DNA of 13,945 nucleotides from CAZXEU01 sp964639665 (GTDB taxonomy: Bacteria; Bacteroidota; Rhodothermia; Rhodothermales; Bin80): NCBI GenBank assembly GCA_964639665.1, contig CAZXEU010000084.1, forward strand, positions 1 through 13,945, given 5' to 3'. Both the position numbers and the translations under genes were made by a program. Shown here piece after piece: positions 1-7,629 of this stretch. Position 1 is the first letter of the stretch. Each line of letters starts with the position of its first letter. Below the pieces are notes generated by a model, which saw nothing but the letters and a program-made list of their open reading frames with translations, made no database searches and had not been told where the DNA came from.

Positions 1-1254
1 TTCCAGGAGCGATCAGGGATATTCGATTTCCGGACGGGAGGGCTCAGCCGGCTCTTCCACAGCCGGCGCATCGGACTTACCGAGGATGGCCGGCCGGTCG
101 GCCTATTGGGCGGCGGACGCATCGTCGGCCGGCGGGGCCCCTGGGACATTGGCCTGCTGAACCTCATGACGGAGCGGCACGAGGAACTGGCGCCCGAGAA
201 CTTCGGCGTCGTGCGCCTCCGCAGGCAGGTATTCAATCCGTATTCGTACGCGGGCATCATGACGACGAGCCGCATCGACACGGACGGTGCATACAACGTT
301 GCCTACGGGCTGGACAGCGTTGTTCGTCTCCGGGGAGACGACTACATGACGCTGCAATGGGCGCAGAGCTTCGACAGCAAGCTCCTGGATTCAGGAGACC
401 AGAGCGGACTCAACTCGGCGCGGATGACATTCGAACTTGAGCGCAGGCGCCGTCGCGGTTGGGGGTACAATACGGTCCTGGCACGCGCGGGAAGGCTCTA
501 CGCGCCCGGAGCCGGCTTTACGCAGCGCAACAACTTCACGCTGGTGGAACAGGGCGGTTCGTATACCTGGCTGCACGGCACGGAGTCGCGCCTGATCTGG
601 CACGCGATGCGTGTGCACGCAGGCGCATTCCTGCGCAATGCCGATGGCAGCGTGGAGTCCGGTGAGATCGGCCCTGAGTGGGAGTTTCGGGCCAAGTCCG
701 GTGCCGGCGGCAGCATCCAGGCCCGTTTGCACAAGGAAGTGCCACAGGAGGCCTTTCGCATTGCGGATACGCTGCTGGTGCCCGCCGGCAACTACCGCTA
801 CTGGCGCCTGGGAGCGCGCTACAGCGTAACGCACACGAGCCGCGTTCAGATAAGACCCCGCCTGGAAACGGGCAGCTTCTACGACGGCACCAGCACATCT
901 GCCGGCATCGCTCCCATCTGGTACGTCTCGCCGCACCTGGAACTTTCCGCCAGCTACCGCTACACCCACATTCGCTTCGGAGCGCGCGACGCGATGCTCG
1001 GCATCCACCTGGCCGGCATCCGCATTGGCTCCGCGCTCAACACGCAGGTCTCGGCCAACGCTTTCGTCCAGTACAACAGCACACGCGACAACCTTTCGGC
1101 CAACATCCGATTCCGGTACAACTTTCGCGAGGGCAATGATCTCTGGATTGTGTACAACACGAACCAGTATGTGGACGGCTATCGCGGACGGTACGAATCA
1201 CTGTCCGACAGCCAGACCATTCTCGTCAAGTACACCCATACCCTCGGCTACTGA
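1..1254 (+). CDS. DUF5916 outer-membrane beta-barrel protein, C-terminal part (5' end outside window)
   Basis: The reading frame is open from base 1 to the TGA at 1252-1254, so 417 residues are visible and the N-terminus lies upstream of the window. The early part carries the pattern FHSRRIGL followed by a glycine-rich GGGRIVGRRGPWDIGLLN segment, which I recognise from DUF5916 proteins. In that family an N-terminal carbohydrate-binding-like domain (CBM9 type) precedes a C-terminal barrel. The rest consists of alternating amphipathic strands rich in Tyr, Arg and Ser, for example around YRYWRLGARYSV and RFRYNF. It ends in an aromatic residue (YTHTLGY), as outer-membrane barrels usually do. The expected location is the outer membrane. 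The substrate is unknown for the family, although members often sit near peptidases or hydrolases. The downstream flavoprotein gene starts 8 bases after the stop, so the two are probably co-transcribed. The family call is fairly secure, the function is not. Confidence 0.85.
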   Translation, partial: FQERSGIFDFRTGGLSRLFHSRRIGLTEDGRPVGLLGGGRIVGRRGPWDIGLLNLMTERHEELAPENFGVVRLRRQVFNPYSYAGIMTTSRIDTDGAYNVAYGLDSVVRLRGDDYMTLQWAQSFDSKLLDSGDQSGLNSARMTFELERRRRRGWGYNTVLARAGRLYAPGAGFTQRNNFTLVEQGGSYTWLHGTESRLIWHAMRVHAGAFLRNADGSVESGEIGPEWEFRAKSGAGGSIQARLHKEVPQEAFRIADTLLVPAGNYRYWRLGARYSVTHTSRVQIRPRLETGSFYDGTSTSAGIAPIWYVSPHLELSASYRYTHIRFGARDAMLGIHLAGIRIGSALNTQVSANAFVQYNSTRDNLSANIRFRYNFREGNDLWIVYNTNQYVDGYRGRYESLSDSQTILVKYTHTLGY

Positions 1255-1256
1255 CC

Positions 1257-1262
1257 AGGAGG
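1257..1262 (+). promoter_or_regulatory. Shine-Dalgarno AGGAGG directly abutting the start codon
   Basis: A perfect AGGAGG lies at 1257-1262, and the ATG of the flavoprotein gene begins at 1263 with no spacer. No other ATG, GTG or TTG exists in frame in the next several codons before the conserved DYDVVVVGGGAAG segment, so the start is fixed. A zero-base spacer is far from the usual 5-9 bases, so the motif may act poorly or be incidental. Re-initiation after the upstream stop 8 bases away is an alternative. Confidence 0.5.
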
Positions 1263-2729
1263 ATGTCGTCCGATTATGACGTAGTCGTTGTTGGCGGCGG
1301 GGCGGCTGGCCTGACCATGTCCGGAATCTCAGCAAGCCTGGGAGCGAAGACGTTGCTGATCGAGCGCGGCAGGCTCGGCGGCGACTGTACATGGACGGGT
1401 TGCGTACCGAGCAAGATGCTGCTAAAGGCCGCTGGCATAGCGCAGACGGTTCGCACTGCCGGCCGCATCGGCATCCTTTGCGGCTCCGTATCTGTCGACT
1501 TTGGTTACATTCGCAAGAAGCTCCACCAGCTGCGGCAGACCATCTACGACGACGCGGACAGCCCGGCCAGGATGGCTGCCCTGGGAGTCGAAGTGCATAA
1601 GGGCGCGGCAAGTTTTCGAGATCCCGCTACCGTCGAAGTGACCGGCAGGGACCCCGTGCGCGGCCGCGTAATGGTCATTGCCACAGGCGCGGACCCCGCG
1701 GTGCCGGCAATTCCCGGACTGGCCCGGACCCCGTATCTCACGAACGAGTCGGTATTCGAGCTTGAGACGCTGCCACGGCGGCTGACCGTCATCGGCGCAG
1801 GGCCCGTGGGTGTTGAACTGGCCCAGGCATTTGCCAGACTTGGATCCCGTGTCACGGTGCTGGAGCAGCGGGACCGCATCCTTCCTGACCTGGATGCCGA
1901 ATTGGCCGCGCGGCTGCGCGTCCAGCTGGCTGGCGAAGGCGTGCAGCTGGTAACAGGAGCGCAGGTAGCTGGCGTGGCCGAGGAAAAAGCGGGACTAGAA
2001 GCCCGGTATCTGGATGCCGACGGCCGCCTGCACCGCACTGTTTGCGACCGGCTGCTGGTAGCGACCGGCAGGCGGGCCAGGACCTCGGGCCTAGGTCTGG
2101 AAAACGCAGGCGTCGCGTACTCATCCCAAGGCATTCGCATCAACCGCCAGTGCCGAACCAGCGTGCCACGCGTTTACGCCATCGGCGACGTAACCGGTCG
2201 CTACGCCCACACGCACATGAGCGAGCACATGGCGCGCGTTGCGGCAACGAATGCCGTACTGCACGTGCGCCGGAGCCTTGACGAGAAAGCAGTGCCGGGC
2301 GTGGTGTTCACGGATCCGGAGCTGGCCCACGTTGGCGCCAGCGAAGCTGAATTGGCCCGGCGCGGCATCCGGTTTGCCCCGTACGCCTTTCCTTACGGCA
2401 AACTGGACCGCGCCATCATCGACGGAGCAGAGGGCGGTCTCATAAAGCTGTTCGCCCGCCCCGCCGGCGGCCGCATTCTGGGCGCGGCGATCCTCGGCAA
2501 GCGGGCCGGAGAATTGATCTGCGAGGTCGCCGTTGCCATGCGCGCGGGCATGACGCTAAGGCGATTGTCGGACACCATTCACCCATACCCCACTTTTGGA
2601 CAGGGCGTGCGCCGCGCTGCAGACCAATGGTACGCCCGCAGGGCTTCTCCGCGCACCGTCAGGCTCGTTCAGCGCCTTTTCCGGTACCGCGGACTTATTT
2701 CCGACCGGCAGCCGACCGACATCGTCTGA
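1263..2729 (+). CDS. FAD-dependent pyridine nucleotide-disulfide oxidoreductase (mercuric reductase / dihydrolipoamide dehydrogenase-like)
   Basis: This is a 488-residue class I flavoprotein disulfide reductase with the full family layout. The FAD-binding GGGAAG is at residues 11-16, and the redox disulfide motif GGDCTWTGCVPSK has its cysteines at 42 and 47. ATGADP is near residue 140. A second Rossmann motif, GAGPVG, is at 178-183, and the following strand ends VTVLEQ, whose Glu suggests NADH rather than NADPH. The second FAD motif YAIGDVTG has its Asp at 309, and the C-terminal dimerisation domain contains HPYPTFGQ. The GGDC-x-WTGCVPSK form belongs to the group often annotated as mercuric reductase. 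However, there is no N-terminal heavy-metal domain and no C-terminal Cys pair, so mercury reduction is doubtful. No lipoyl-complex E1 or E2 gene lies nearby. The usual catalytic Glu after the C-terminal His (440) is Gln (447). The enzyme class is certain, the substrate unknown. Confidence 0.93.
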   Translation: MSSDYDVVVVGGGAAGLTMSGISASLGAKTLLIERGRLGGDCTWTGCVPSKMLLKAAGIAQTVRTAGRIGILCGSVSVDFGYIRKKLHQLRQTIYDDADSPARMAALGVEVHKGAASFRDPATVEVTGRDPVRGRVMVIATGADPAVPAIPGLARTPYLTNESVFELETLPRRLTVIGAGPVGVELAQAFARLGSRVTVLEQRDRILPDLDAELAARLRVQLAGEGVQLVTGAQVAGVAEEKAGLEARYLDADGRLHRTVCDRLLVATGRRARTSGLGLENAGVAYSSQGIRINRQCRTSVPRVYAIGDVTGRYAHTHMSEHMARVAATNAVLHVRRSLDEKAVPGVVFTDPELAHVGASEAELARRGIRFAPYAFPYGKLDRAIIDGAEGGLIKLFARPAGGRILGAAILGKRAGELICEVAVAMRAGMTLRRLSDTIHPYPTFGQGVRRAADQWYARRASPRTVRLVQRLFRYRGLISDRQPTDIV

Positions 2730-2733
2730 TCTG

Positions 2734-5343
2734 CTACCTGGCACCGGCGACTACAGGCACGCCGATGCTGGTCCTGTCCCCTTCTGTGTGCAGATCCAGG
2801 CGCAGAAAGTATACACCCGTCGCCAGGCTCGGCCGCAGTGAAAGCCGATTCCGGCCGGCCGTATACGCATCTTCCAGAGATTCAAATACGCTCCTGCCGA
2901 GCAAATCGAAAATCCGGGCACGTACATGGCCCGAAGCGGGCAGCGTGAATTCCACGTTGACCATATCGGTGAACGGATTGGGAAACAGCGAGGTTACCGC
3001 AAAGGCCGAGGGCAACTCGCGGGCTTCTACGTCCGTGCGATCCGGACTCCTGGTAAAGCGCATCGTATTGATGTTGGCGCCCGGGCTGAGAATGACCAGC
3101 CTCAGCTCATGCTTGCCCTGCGGCAACGCTATCGACTCCAGGCGCCGGGATTCCCAGTTCTGCCAGCCGCCAGTGGATTCGACCTGGACATCCTCCCCAA
3201 TCCTTTCACCATCAAGAAACAGGCGAAACGCGCCCCCGCCCGTCGCGCTGGCAACGCGGACGTCTATGTCGTAGTCAGCAGTAGTATCAACGTGCACGGT
3301 GTAGCTCAGCCATTCCAGCCGCTCTGTCCAGCCTACGTTGTAATCAAAGCCTTCCGGATCCGTCGATTCCTCTATGTCCACTCCGTCGTTGCGGTACTTG
3401 CCACCGGTATTGCCACCACCGGGCGTACCACTGGTAGCCATGAAGTCGGTGTCAAAGTACGTTACGCCCTGGTGCCCGAGATCATAGTCTACAGCGTGAA
3501 TCTGACCGGGAATGACATGGTTCTTGAATGGCGCCCGGAGCGTCGGGAATTCCGGGTCGAACAGCGCAGCAAGCACGCCTCCGAGCGTCGTGGCATTGTC
3601 CATGTCGAGCCCTTCCGCCATTCCCAGCAGCGAAAGCCGGGCCTGCAACGGAGAGGGTCTGGATCCGTCGCCGCGCCAGTAATTCACTACGTCCGCATAG
3701 CCGGGCGCAAAGGGCACGGACAGGGGGCTCGTCACCGTCTCGATCTTCTTGTGCGTCCACCAATTCCATCCTATGGCGTGCTGATCCATCAGCCGCACCA
3801 CGGCGCTGTACCACACGTTGGAGTTTTCTCCCGTTTCTCCAAGCCAGAGCGGCACGTTCGTCTGCGAGCGAATATCCAGCAGATACTGTATGGAGTTCAG
3901 CCCCGTACCGTTCCAGTACTTGTGGAAAGCGTAGACCATGTTGTCATCGAACGGCGGAATGAGATCCGGAAAGTGCGTGGCAAAGAAGTTGCCTTCGATA
4001 AACAGAATGTGGTGGGGGTCGACCTCCCGGATGGCGCCGACGAGCCGCTCATACAGCACTCGCAGGTCGGATCCTGGCACGCCGTCCGGCGTCACGGGCT
4101 CGTTCAGGAGATCGTAGCCGATAATGAGTTGCTCGTTTGCATAGCGCCGCGCGATTTCCCGCCAGATGGCCTCGGTTTGCGGCCAATAGGTATCCGGCTC
4201 CGTCCATAGCCGGGCGACCCCGTCACTGTCACTGATGTTGTGCTCGCTTTGCGCCCCTGGCGCCGCGTGCATATCAAGAATGACACCAAGCCCGTGCGTC
4301 CTGCACCATTCCAGAAACCTGTCAATCAGCTCGAATCCGTCTTCCCTGAATTGCTGCGTATCCGGATCATAAAAGAGGGCGTAGTGAAACGGCAGGCGAA
4401 CGTGGTCGAACCCCCACGACTTGATGGCGGCGATGTCCTTCTCCTCTACGTAATTGGCACGATAGACTTCGAAGAATTCATCCGCGCCCGATTCGCCAAT
4501 CAGATCCACAATCTGCGACCGAATGGAGCGCGGCGATCCGCCATCGGGAGCGGTAATGTGCAGCATGTACCCCTCGGGCATAAGCCAACCTCCGAGCCCG
4601 ACGCCCTTGAGCAAGACCGGACTACCCGTCGAGTCCACGATGTGCGGGCCATCCGTGGCGAAGTATCCTGACCTGTCGTATGTGACGCTGCCCAGCCGGA
4701 AGAAGAATGTACCGACCGGTCGGACCTGTCCTGCCACGAGGAAGGGAGAGGTCTCGATCCGGGCGATGGGCTCCTGGGGACTTGTGACCTGGTTTGGTGA
4801 TTCGTAAGACGAACCGCTGTCCGTGCCGGCATCGTATGCGTAGAGCACGACCGTCAGCGTGTCTACCCATTGCCCGCCCTGAAACAGGGGCAGGTCGCGC
4901 ACGCCGACAAACCAGTCCGGACTCGGCGCCACCATGGAGACCAGCGTCACGAGCGGAAAAGCCTGGCTAATGGTGAAATTCAATCGCCTGGAACCGGGAG
5001 AACGGCCGATGCCGCCGCCGGAGAGCACGAATTCGGCATTCCCGCCCTGGATGGCGGTCTGTATTTCGCTTCGCAGGGCGGCCTTGGCGCCGAGTTCGGC
5101 CATTTGCTTGATCCCCAGAGAGGCCGTGCTGCCTGTTGCCCAGAACGACACCTGCTCGTTATGGGTGCCGCCTATCAGGCCCGAGAAATGCGGACTGGCC
5201 GGGAAGTTGGCCGGATGCGTGGCCTCGCTCCACGTGGACGTAAACGTGACCGTGTATTCGGCGCTGCTTTGGCCGTACACGAATCCGGTGCCGCCTGCAG
5301 CGATCAACATGAGGAGCGCAAAAATAACGCAGGTACGATTCAT
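2734..5343 (-). CDS. Secreted multidomain glycoside hydrolase: Spondin_N - GH5 - CBM6-like - T9SS sorting domain
   Basis: This 869-residue protein has five parts. Residues 1-25 are a Sec signal peptide ending VYGQ. Residues about 28-218 match the Spondin_N fold pattern: YTVTFTSTWSEATHP, HFSGLIGGTHN and PSPDWFVGV near residue 140. Residues about 236-600 form a GH5 (cellulase superfamily) TIM barrel, with VRLPFHY, DMHAAPG, LLNEP (acid/base Glu 415), YAFHKYW and WLGETG (nucleophile Glu 503). Residues about 610-763 resemble a CBM6 module (HAVDYD, YRNDGVDIE, TGGWQNW and a late NINTMRF). Residues about 781-869 are a type IX secretion sorting domain (LFPNPF, IFDLLGRSV, GVYFLRL). The likely role is hydrolysis of a beta-linked polysaccharide (glucan, mannan or similar) at the cell surface or outside the cell. 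The sorting domain would be cleaved during export. The stop lies 4 bases from the convergent flavoprotein stop. No clear Shine-Dalgarno precedes the ATG. The domain calls are strong; the exact substrate cannot be read from the sequence. Confidence 0.93.
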   Translation of the reverse strand: MNRTCVIFALLMLIAAGGTGFVYGQSSAEYTVTFTSTWSEATHPANFPASPHFSGLIGGTHNEQVSFWATGSTASLGIKQMAELGAKAALRSEIQTAIQGGNAEFVLSGGGIGRSPGSRRLNFTISQAFPLVTLVSMVAPSPDWFVGVRDLPLFQGGQWVDTLTVVLYAYDAGTDSGSSYESPNQVTSPQEPIARIETSPFLVAGQVRPVGTFFFRLGSVTYDRSGYFATDGPHIVDSTGSPVLLKGVGLGGWLMPEGYMLHITAPDGGSPRSIRSQIVDLIGESGADEFFEVYRANYVEEKDIAAIKSWGFDHVRLPFHYALFYDPDTQQFREDGFELIDRFLEWCRTHGLGVILDMHAAPGAQSEHNISDSDGVARLWTEPDTYWPQTEAIWREIARRYANEQLIIGYDLLNEPVTPDGVPGSDLRVLYERLVGAIREVDPHHILFIEGNFFATHFPDLIPPFDDNMVYAFHKYWNGTGLNSIQYLLDIRSQTNVPLWLGETGENSNVWYSAVVRLMDQHAIGWNWWTHKKIETVTSPLSVPFAPGYADVVNYWRGDGSRPSPLQARLSLLGMAEGLDMDNATTLGGVLAALFDPEFPTLRAPFKNHVIPGQIHAVDYDLGHQGVTYFDTDFMATSGTPGGGNTGGKYRNDGVDIEESTDPEGFDYNVGWTERLEWLSYTVHVDTTADYDIDVRVASATGGGAFRLFLDGERIGEDVQVESTGGWQNWESRRLESIALPQGKHELRLVILSPGANINTMRFTRSPDRTDVEARELPSAFAVTSLFPNPFTDMVNVEFTLPASGHVRARIFDLLGRSVFESLEDAYTAGRNRLSLRPSLATGVYFLRLDLHTEGDRTSIGVPVVAGAR

Positions 5344-5573
5344 GGCCGAAGGATTTGCTGCCGGTGGTACCTGTGCCCTGCGCCTTCGATCCCCTCTTGC
5401 TCCGCAGCCCCGTCGTAGACCCGGTCAGGCATTCGGCGGCAATTCCCCGGTTGGTGGCTTGGCAGGTTTCGGCCAATCGCAGAGCCCACTTGCGGGCAGG
5501 TTCGCCGCCAGGAAGGGCAATGTCGCCTTTCCGGGCCTCTGGAGATGCCCGTACTACCTGGGCTGGATACGCG
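5344..5573. other. Spacer between the GH5 gene and the SGNH hydrolase gene
   Basis: These 230 bases must hold the GH5 promoter if that gene is transcribed on its own, and the end of the SGNH transcript. I see no convincing -35/-10 pair, no TTTG-type Bacteroidota promoter and no hairpin with a T-run on the minus strand. Open frames here lack family features and are judged non-coding. Confidence 0.4.
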
Positions 5574-7280
5574 TCAGTTGCCGGATACCGCGCGCTGGTA
5601 ACGGTCGAAGTATTCGCGGGCCCCGAGGGTGTCTCCCGTCATTACCAGAAGCCGGGCCGTGTTGTACAACATGACTGCTGAACCGGGATCGCGCGCTTCG
5701 ACTTCTGCTAGGATTGTTCGCGCCAAAACCGGCATTGCCTGCCGCAAACGCACAGCGGCCAGCGCGTTGAGGTAGTCCATGTCGGGCCCGTATGCAAAGG
5801 CCAACTGGATGATTTCACCGGACAGCGCCAGATCCAGCGCATTCGCGGCAGCCAGGGCGACAGCCTCTCTTCGCACTGCCGCGTTGAATGGCTGCCAGTA
5901 CATCAGTGCGCGCAAGTGGAAGAGTGCGCCGAGCGTGTCCCCTTCTGCCTGTGCATCCCTTGCGGCAAGCAGCAGCGACTCCGGCAAGGGCGCCTGACCC
6001 AGAACCACGCGGGCCGCCATCGAATCCGCCAGATTGCCTGAGCGCAGGCGCGACTGCAGATAGCCCTGGAATGCCCGCAGTTCATCCTCCGCCGAACGGC
6101 CCCGGGTGAAAGGAAATCCGCCCTTGAGGCGCTCGATTTGCAAGTCCGCGTACACCCTTTCTAGCCTGTCCGGCCGCGTCTGGAGCGGGGGGCCGGCCCT
6201 GGGCACTTCCATCGCACCGGCAAATGCCCGGGCAATCCGCGCATGCCCGGCAGCGGAAGGGTGCAAGTGATCGGTAAAGAGCGAGTCAGGCCAATCGAGG
6301 GTGGCCACGTCAACCAGGGCTGCTCCTCGCAGCGTTGCAAGCTCCCGAATGACGTCGTTGATAGCCGAAGGTGCCCGAAAACGCACGTCGTCGCGCTCTT
6401 TGGCCCGTTCGAACGCGGTCCAAGCCGCTGCCGAGTCGGACGCCAATAGGGACTGCCCTGCCCGGAACGCCTCTGAGGCTACGGGGTCCTGCCCCAGCGG
6501 CGCCTGGCCCTGGAGGTTGGATGCTACAGTGGCCACGTACACCGGTATGCCGCGTGAGCCAAATCCGCGAAGGACGGCATCTAGGTTGGCACGGAATTGA
6601 CGGATCCCCCTGTGGTATACGCTGCCTTGCCACGCAATGGCCGCATCGCCTACGGACCGGGCCATCATGGTGCGGTCGCTTTCGCTGGCCGGAGTGGCAA
6701 TGGCCAGCAGCGCCGAATAGATCTTGCTCCTCCTCAGCCGGACAGCCGTCCGCTTCAGCCAGAGCTTCTGGCCAAGCCCCCGGGCACCGCTGCCGGCCCC
6801 GAACGCTCCGTAGTATTCGTTGTGTCCGGCATAGATCAGCACGGCGTCCGGTGCCAGACTCCGCACAGCCGGCAGCATGTCGCGCAGTACGTGGCTGCTG
6901 GCTGCCGTCATCCCCAGATTGATGACCTCGACGCGCTGAAGCGGCATGCGCGCACGAATCTCTGCGGCCAGCCGTTCCGGGAATGCATGATAGAAATGGA
7001 AGGGATATCCGGCCGTTGACGAGCCTCCCAGCGCAACAATGCGCAGCACGTCTGCCGGCTTATCCTTCAGAAAGGGATTGAAGGCCACCTGGGGCAAGAA
7101 GCCCTCGAAATACCGGGCGCCGCGCTCCGGGTTGATCGTCATGTACTCCGGACGCCCCGGAACCGCAATGAAGGCCCTTTCGGGCGCAGCGAGCTGCCAG
7201 GCCAACTCGATGCCAAGCAGCAAAGCGATGGGCAGTGCCATCGCCGCGATCCTGAAAAGTAATGCGCGCATCCGTTTCAT
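5574..7280 (-). CDS. Membrane-anchored SGNH/GDSL-family hydrolase with C-terminal helical (TPR-like) repeats
   Basis: This 568-residue protein begins with a short basic stretch and one hydrophobic helix (residues about 8-30). It is therefore probably anchored in the inner membrane, with the rest outside the cytoplasm. The SGNH blocks are all present. ALGGSST carries the catalytic Ser 87, and INLGM carries the oxyanion Gly 123. AGHNEYYG carries Asn 154, and DHLHPSAAGH carries Asp 337 and His 340. The GHNEYYG form is typical of a subgroup that fuses the hydrolase to tetratricopeptide repeats. After residue about 365 the sequence is Ala/Leu-rich and helical, with repeat-like units such as LGALFHLRALMYWQP and LGAREYFDRYQRA. 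The family covers esterases and carbohydrate deacetylases; the substrate here is unknown. Start choice: Met 1 and Met 4 are both possible and neither has a Shine-Dalgarno. The gene precedes the GH5 gene on the same strand by 230 bases, so a shared polysaccharide role is conceivable but unproven. Confidence 0.88.
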   Translation of the reverse strand: MKRMRALLFRIAAMALPIALLLGIELAWQLAAPERAFIAVPGRPEYMTINPERGARYFEGFLPQVAFNPFLKDKPADVLRIVALGGSSTAGYPFHFYHAFPERLAAEIRARMPLQRVEVINLGMTAASSHVLRDMLPAVRSLAPDAVLIYAGHNEYYGAFGAGSGARGLGQKLWLKRTAVRLRRSKIYSALLAIATPASESDRTMMARSVGDAAIAWQGSVYHRGIRQFRANLDAVLRGFGSRGIPVYVATVASNLQGQAPLGQDPVASEAFRAGQSLLASDSAAAWTAFERAKERDDVRFRAPSAINDVIRELATLRGAALVDVATLDWPDSLFTDHLHPSAAGHARIARAFAGAMEVPRAGPPLQTRPDRLERVYADLQIERLKGGFPFTRGRSAEDELRAFQGYLQSRLRSGNLADSMAARVVLGQAPLPESLLLAARDAQAEGDTLGALFHLRALMYWQPFNAAVRREAVALAAANALDLALSGEIIQLAFAYGPDMDYLNALAAVRLRQAMPVLARTILAEVEARDPGSAVMLYNTARLLVMTGDTLGAREYFDRYQRAVSGN

Positions 7281-7629
7281 GATTGATATCCGGTAACCGC
7301 GGCAAACAGCCTTACGATCCCGGCCCGAAATCCGGCGGCGGGTCTTGCCGCGCTTCCTAACACCCGGTCTGGCCTACTTGCAAAGCCCTGCTCTGCGCCC
7401 CGCCCAACCTCTAAGGAAGCAGTCAGGCAAGATTATCCCTCAAGACGAAACCGGCGCTGCCCCTTGCGGTCATGCCAGAGTGGACTAAAGACCAGGATGT
7501 CCAGCATGGGCCCGCATACGCCCAAGGGGAATCCCGGCAGAATCCGGCTCCGCACGATGCAGCCAAGCCGCACCTGGCCTCGTGCCGTTGCCAAGAGCCA
7601 GCGAGTACGCACGGCTATGGCCAGGACTG
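7281..7629. other. 349-base spacer between the TPM lipoprotein gene and the SGNH gene
   Basis: No recognisable gene or RNA was found in this stretch. The minus strand has a weak hairpin from 7335 to 7351 (GCGGC, a 7-base loop, GCCGC) without a T-run. The region also holds an open minus-strand frame from 7633 down to the TAA at 7433-7435. That frame has coding-like base usage but no good start, and is discussed under findings. No tRNA T-loop or promoter pair was convincing. Confidence 0.4.

Noticed and set aside
1263..2729. Calling the flavoprotein a true mercuric reductase (merA)
   Set aside because: It lacks the N-terminal heavy-metal domain and the C-terminal Cys pair, and no other mercury-resistance gene is nearby.
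2926..4209. A 427-codon open frame on the plus strand inside the GH5 gene, and another at 4934-5674
   Set aside because: Both are antisense to a gene with clear domains and catalytic motifs. Their translations are Arg/His/Gln-rich with no recognisable family, as expected for shadow frames in GC-rich DNA.
7340..7400. Possible promoter for the SGNH gene on the minus strand (TTGCAA, 17 bases, TTAGGA)
   Set aside because: The -10 part matches the consensus poorly, and such a pair is expected by chance in a 349-base spacer.
7480..7570. tRNA-like stretch in the spacer after the TPM gene
   Set aside because: There is no GTTCGAATC-type T-loop and no cloverleaf pairing that I could build.
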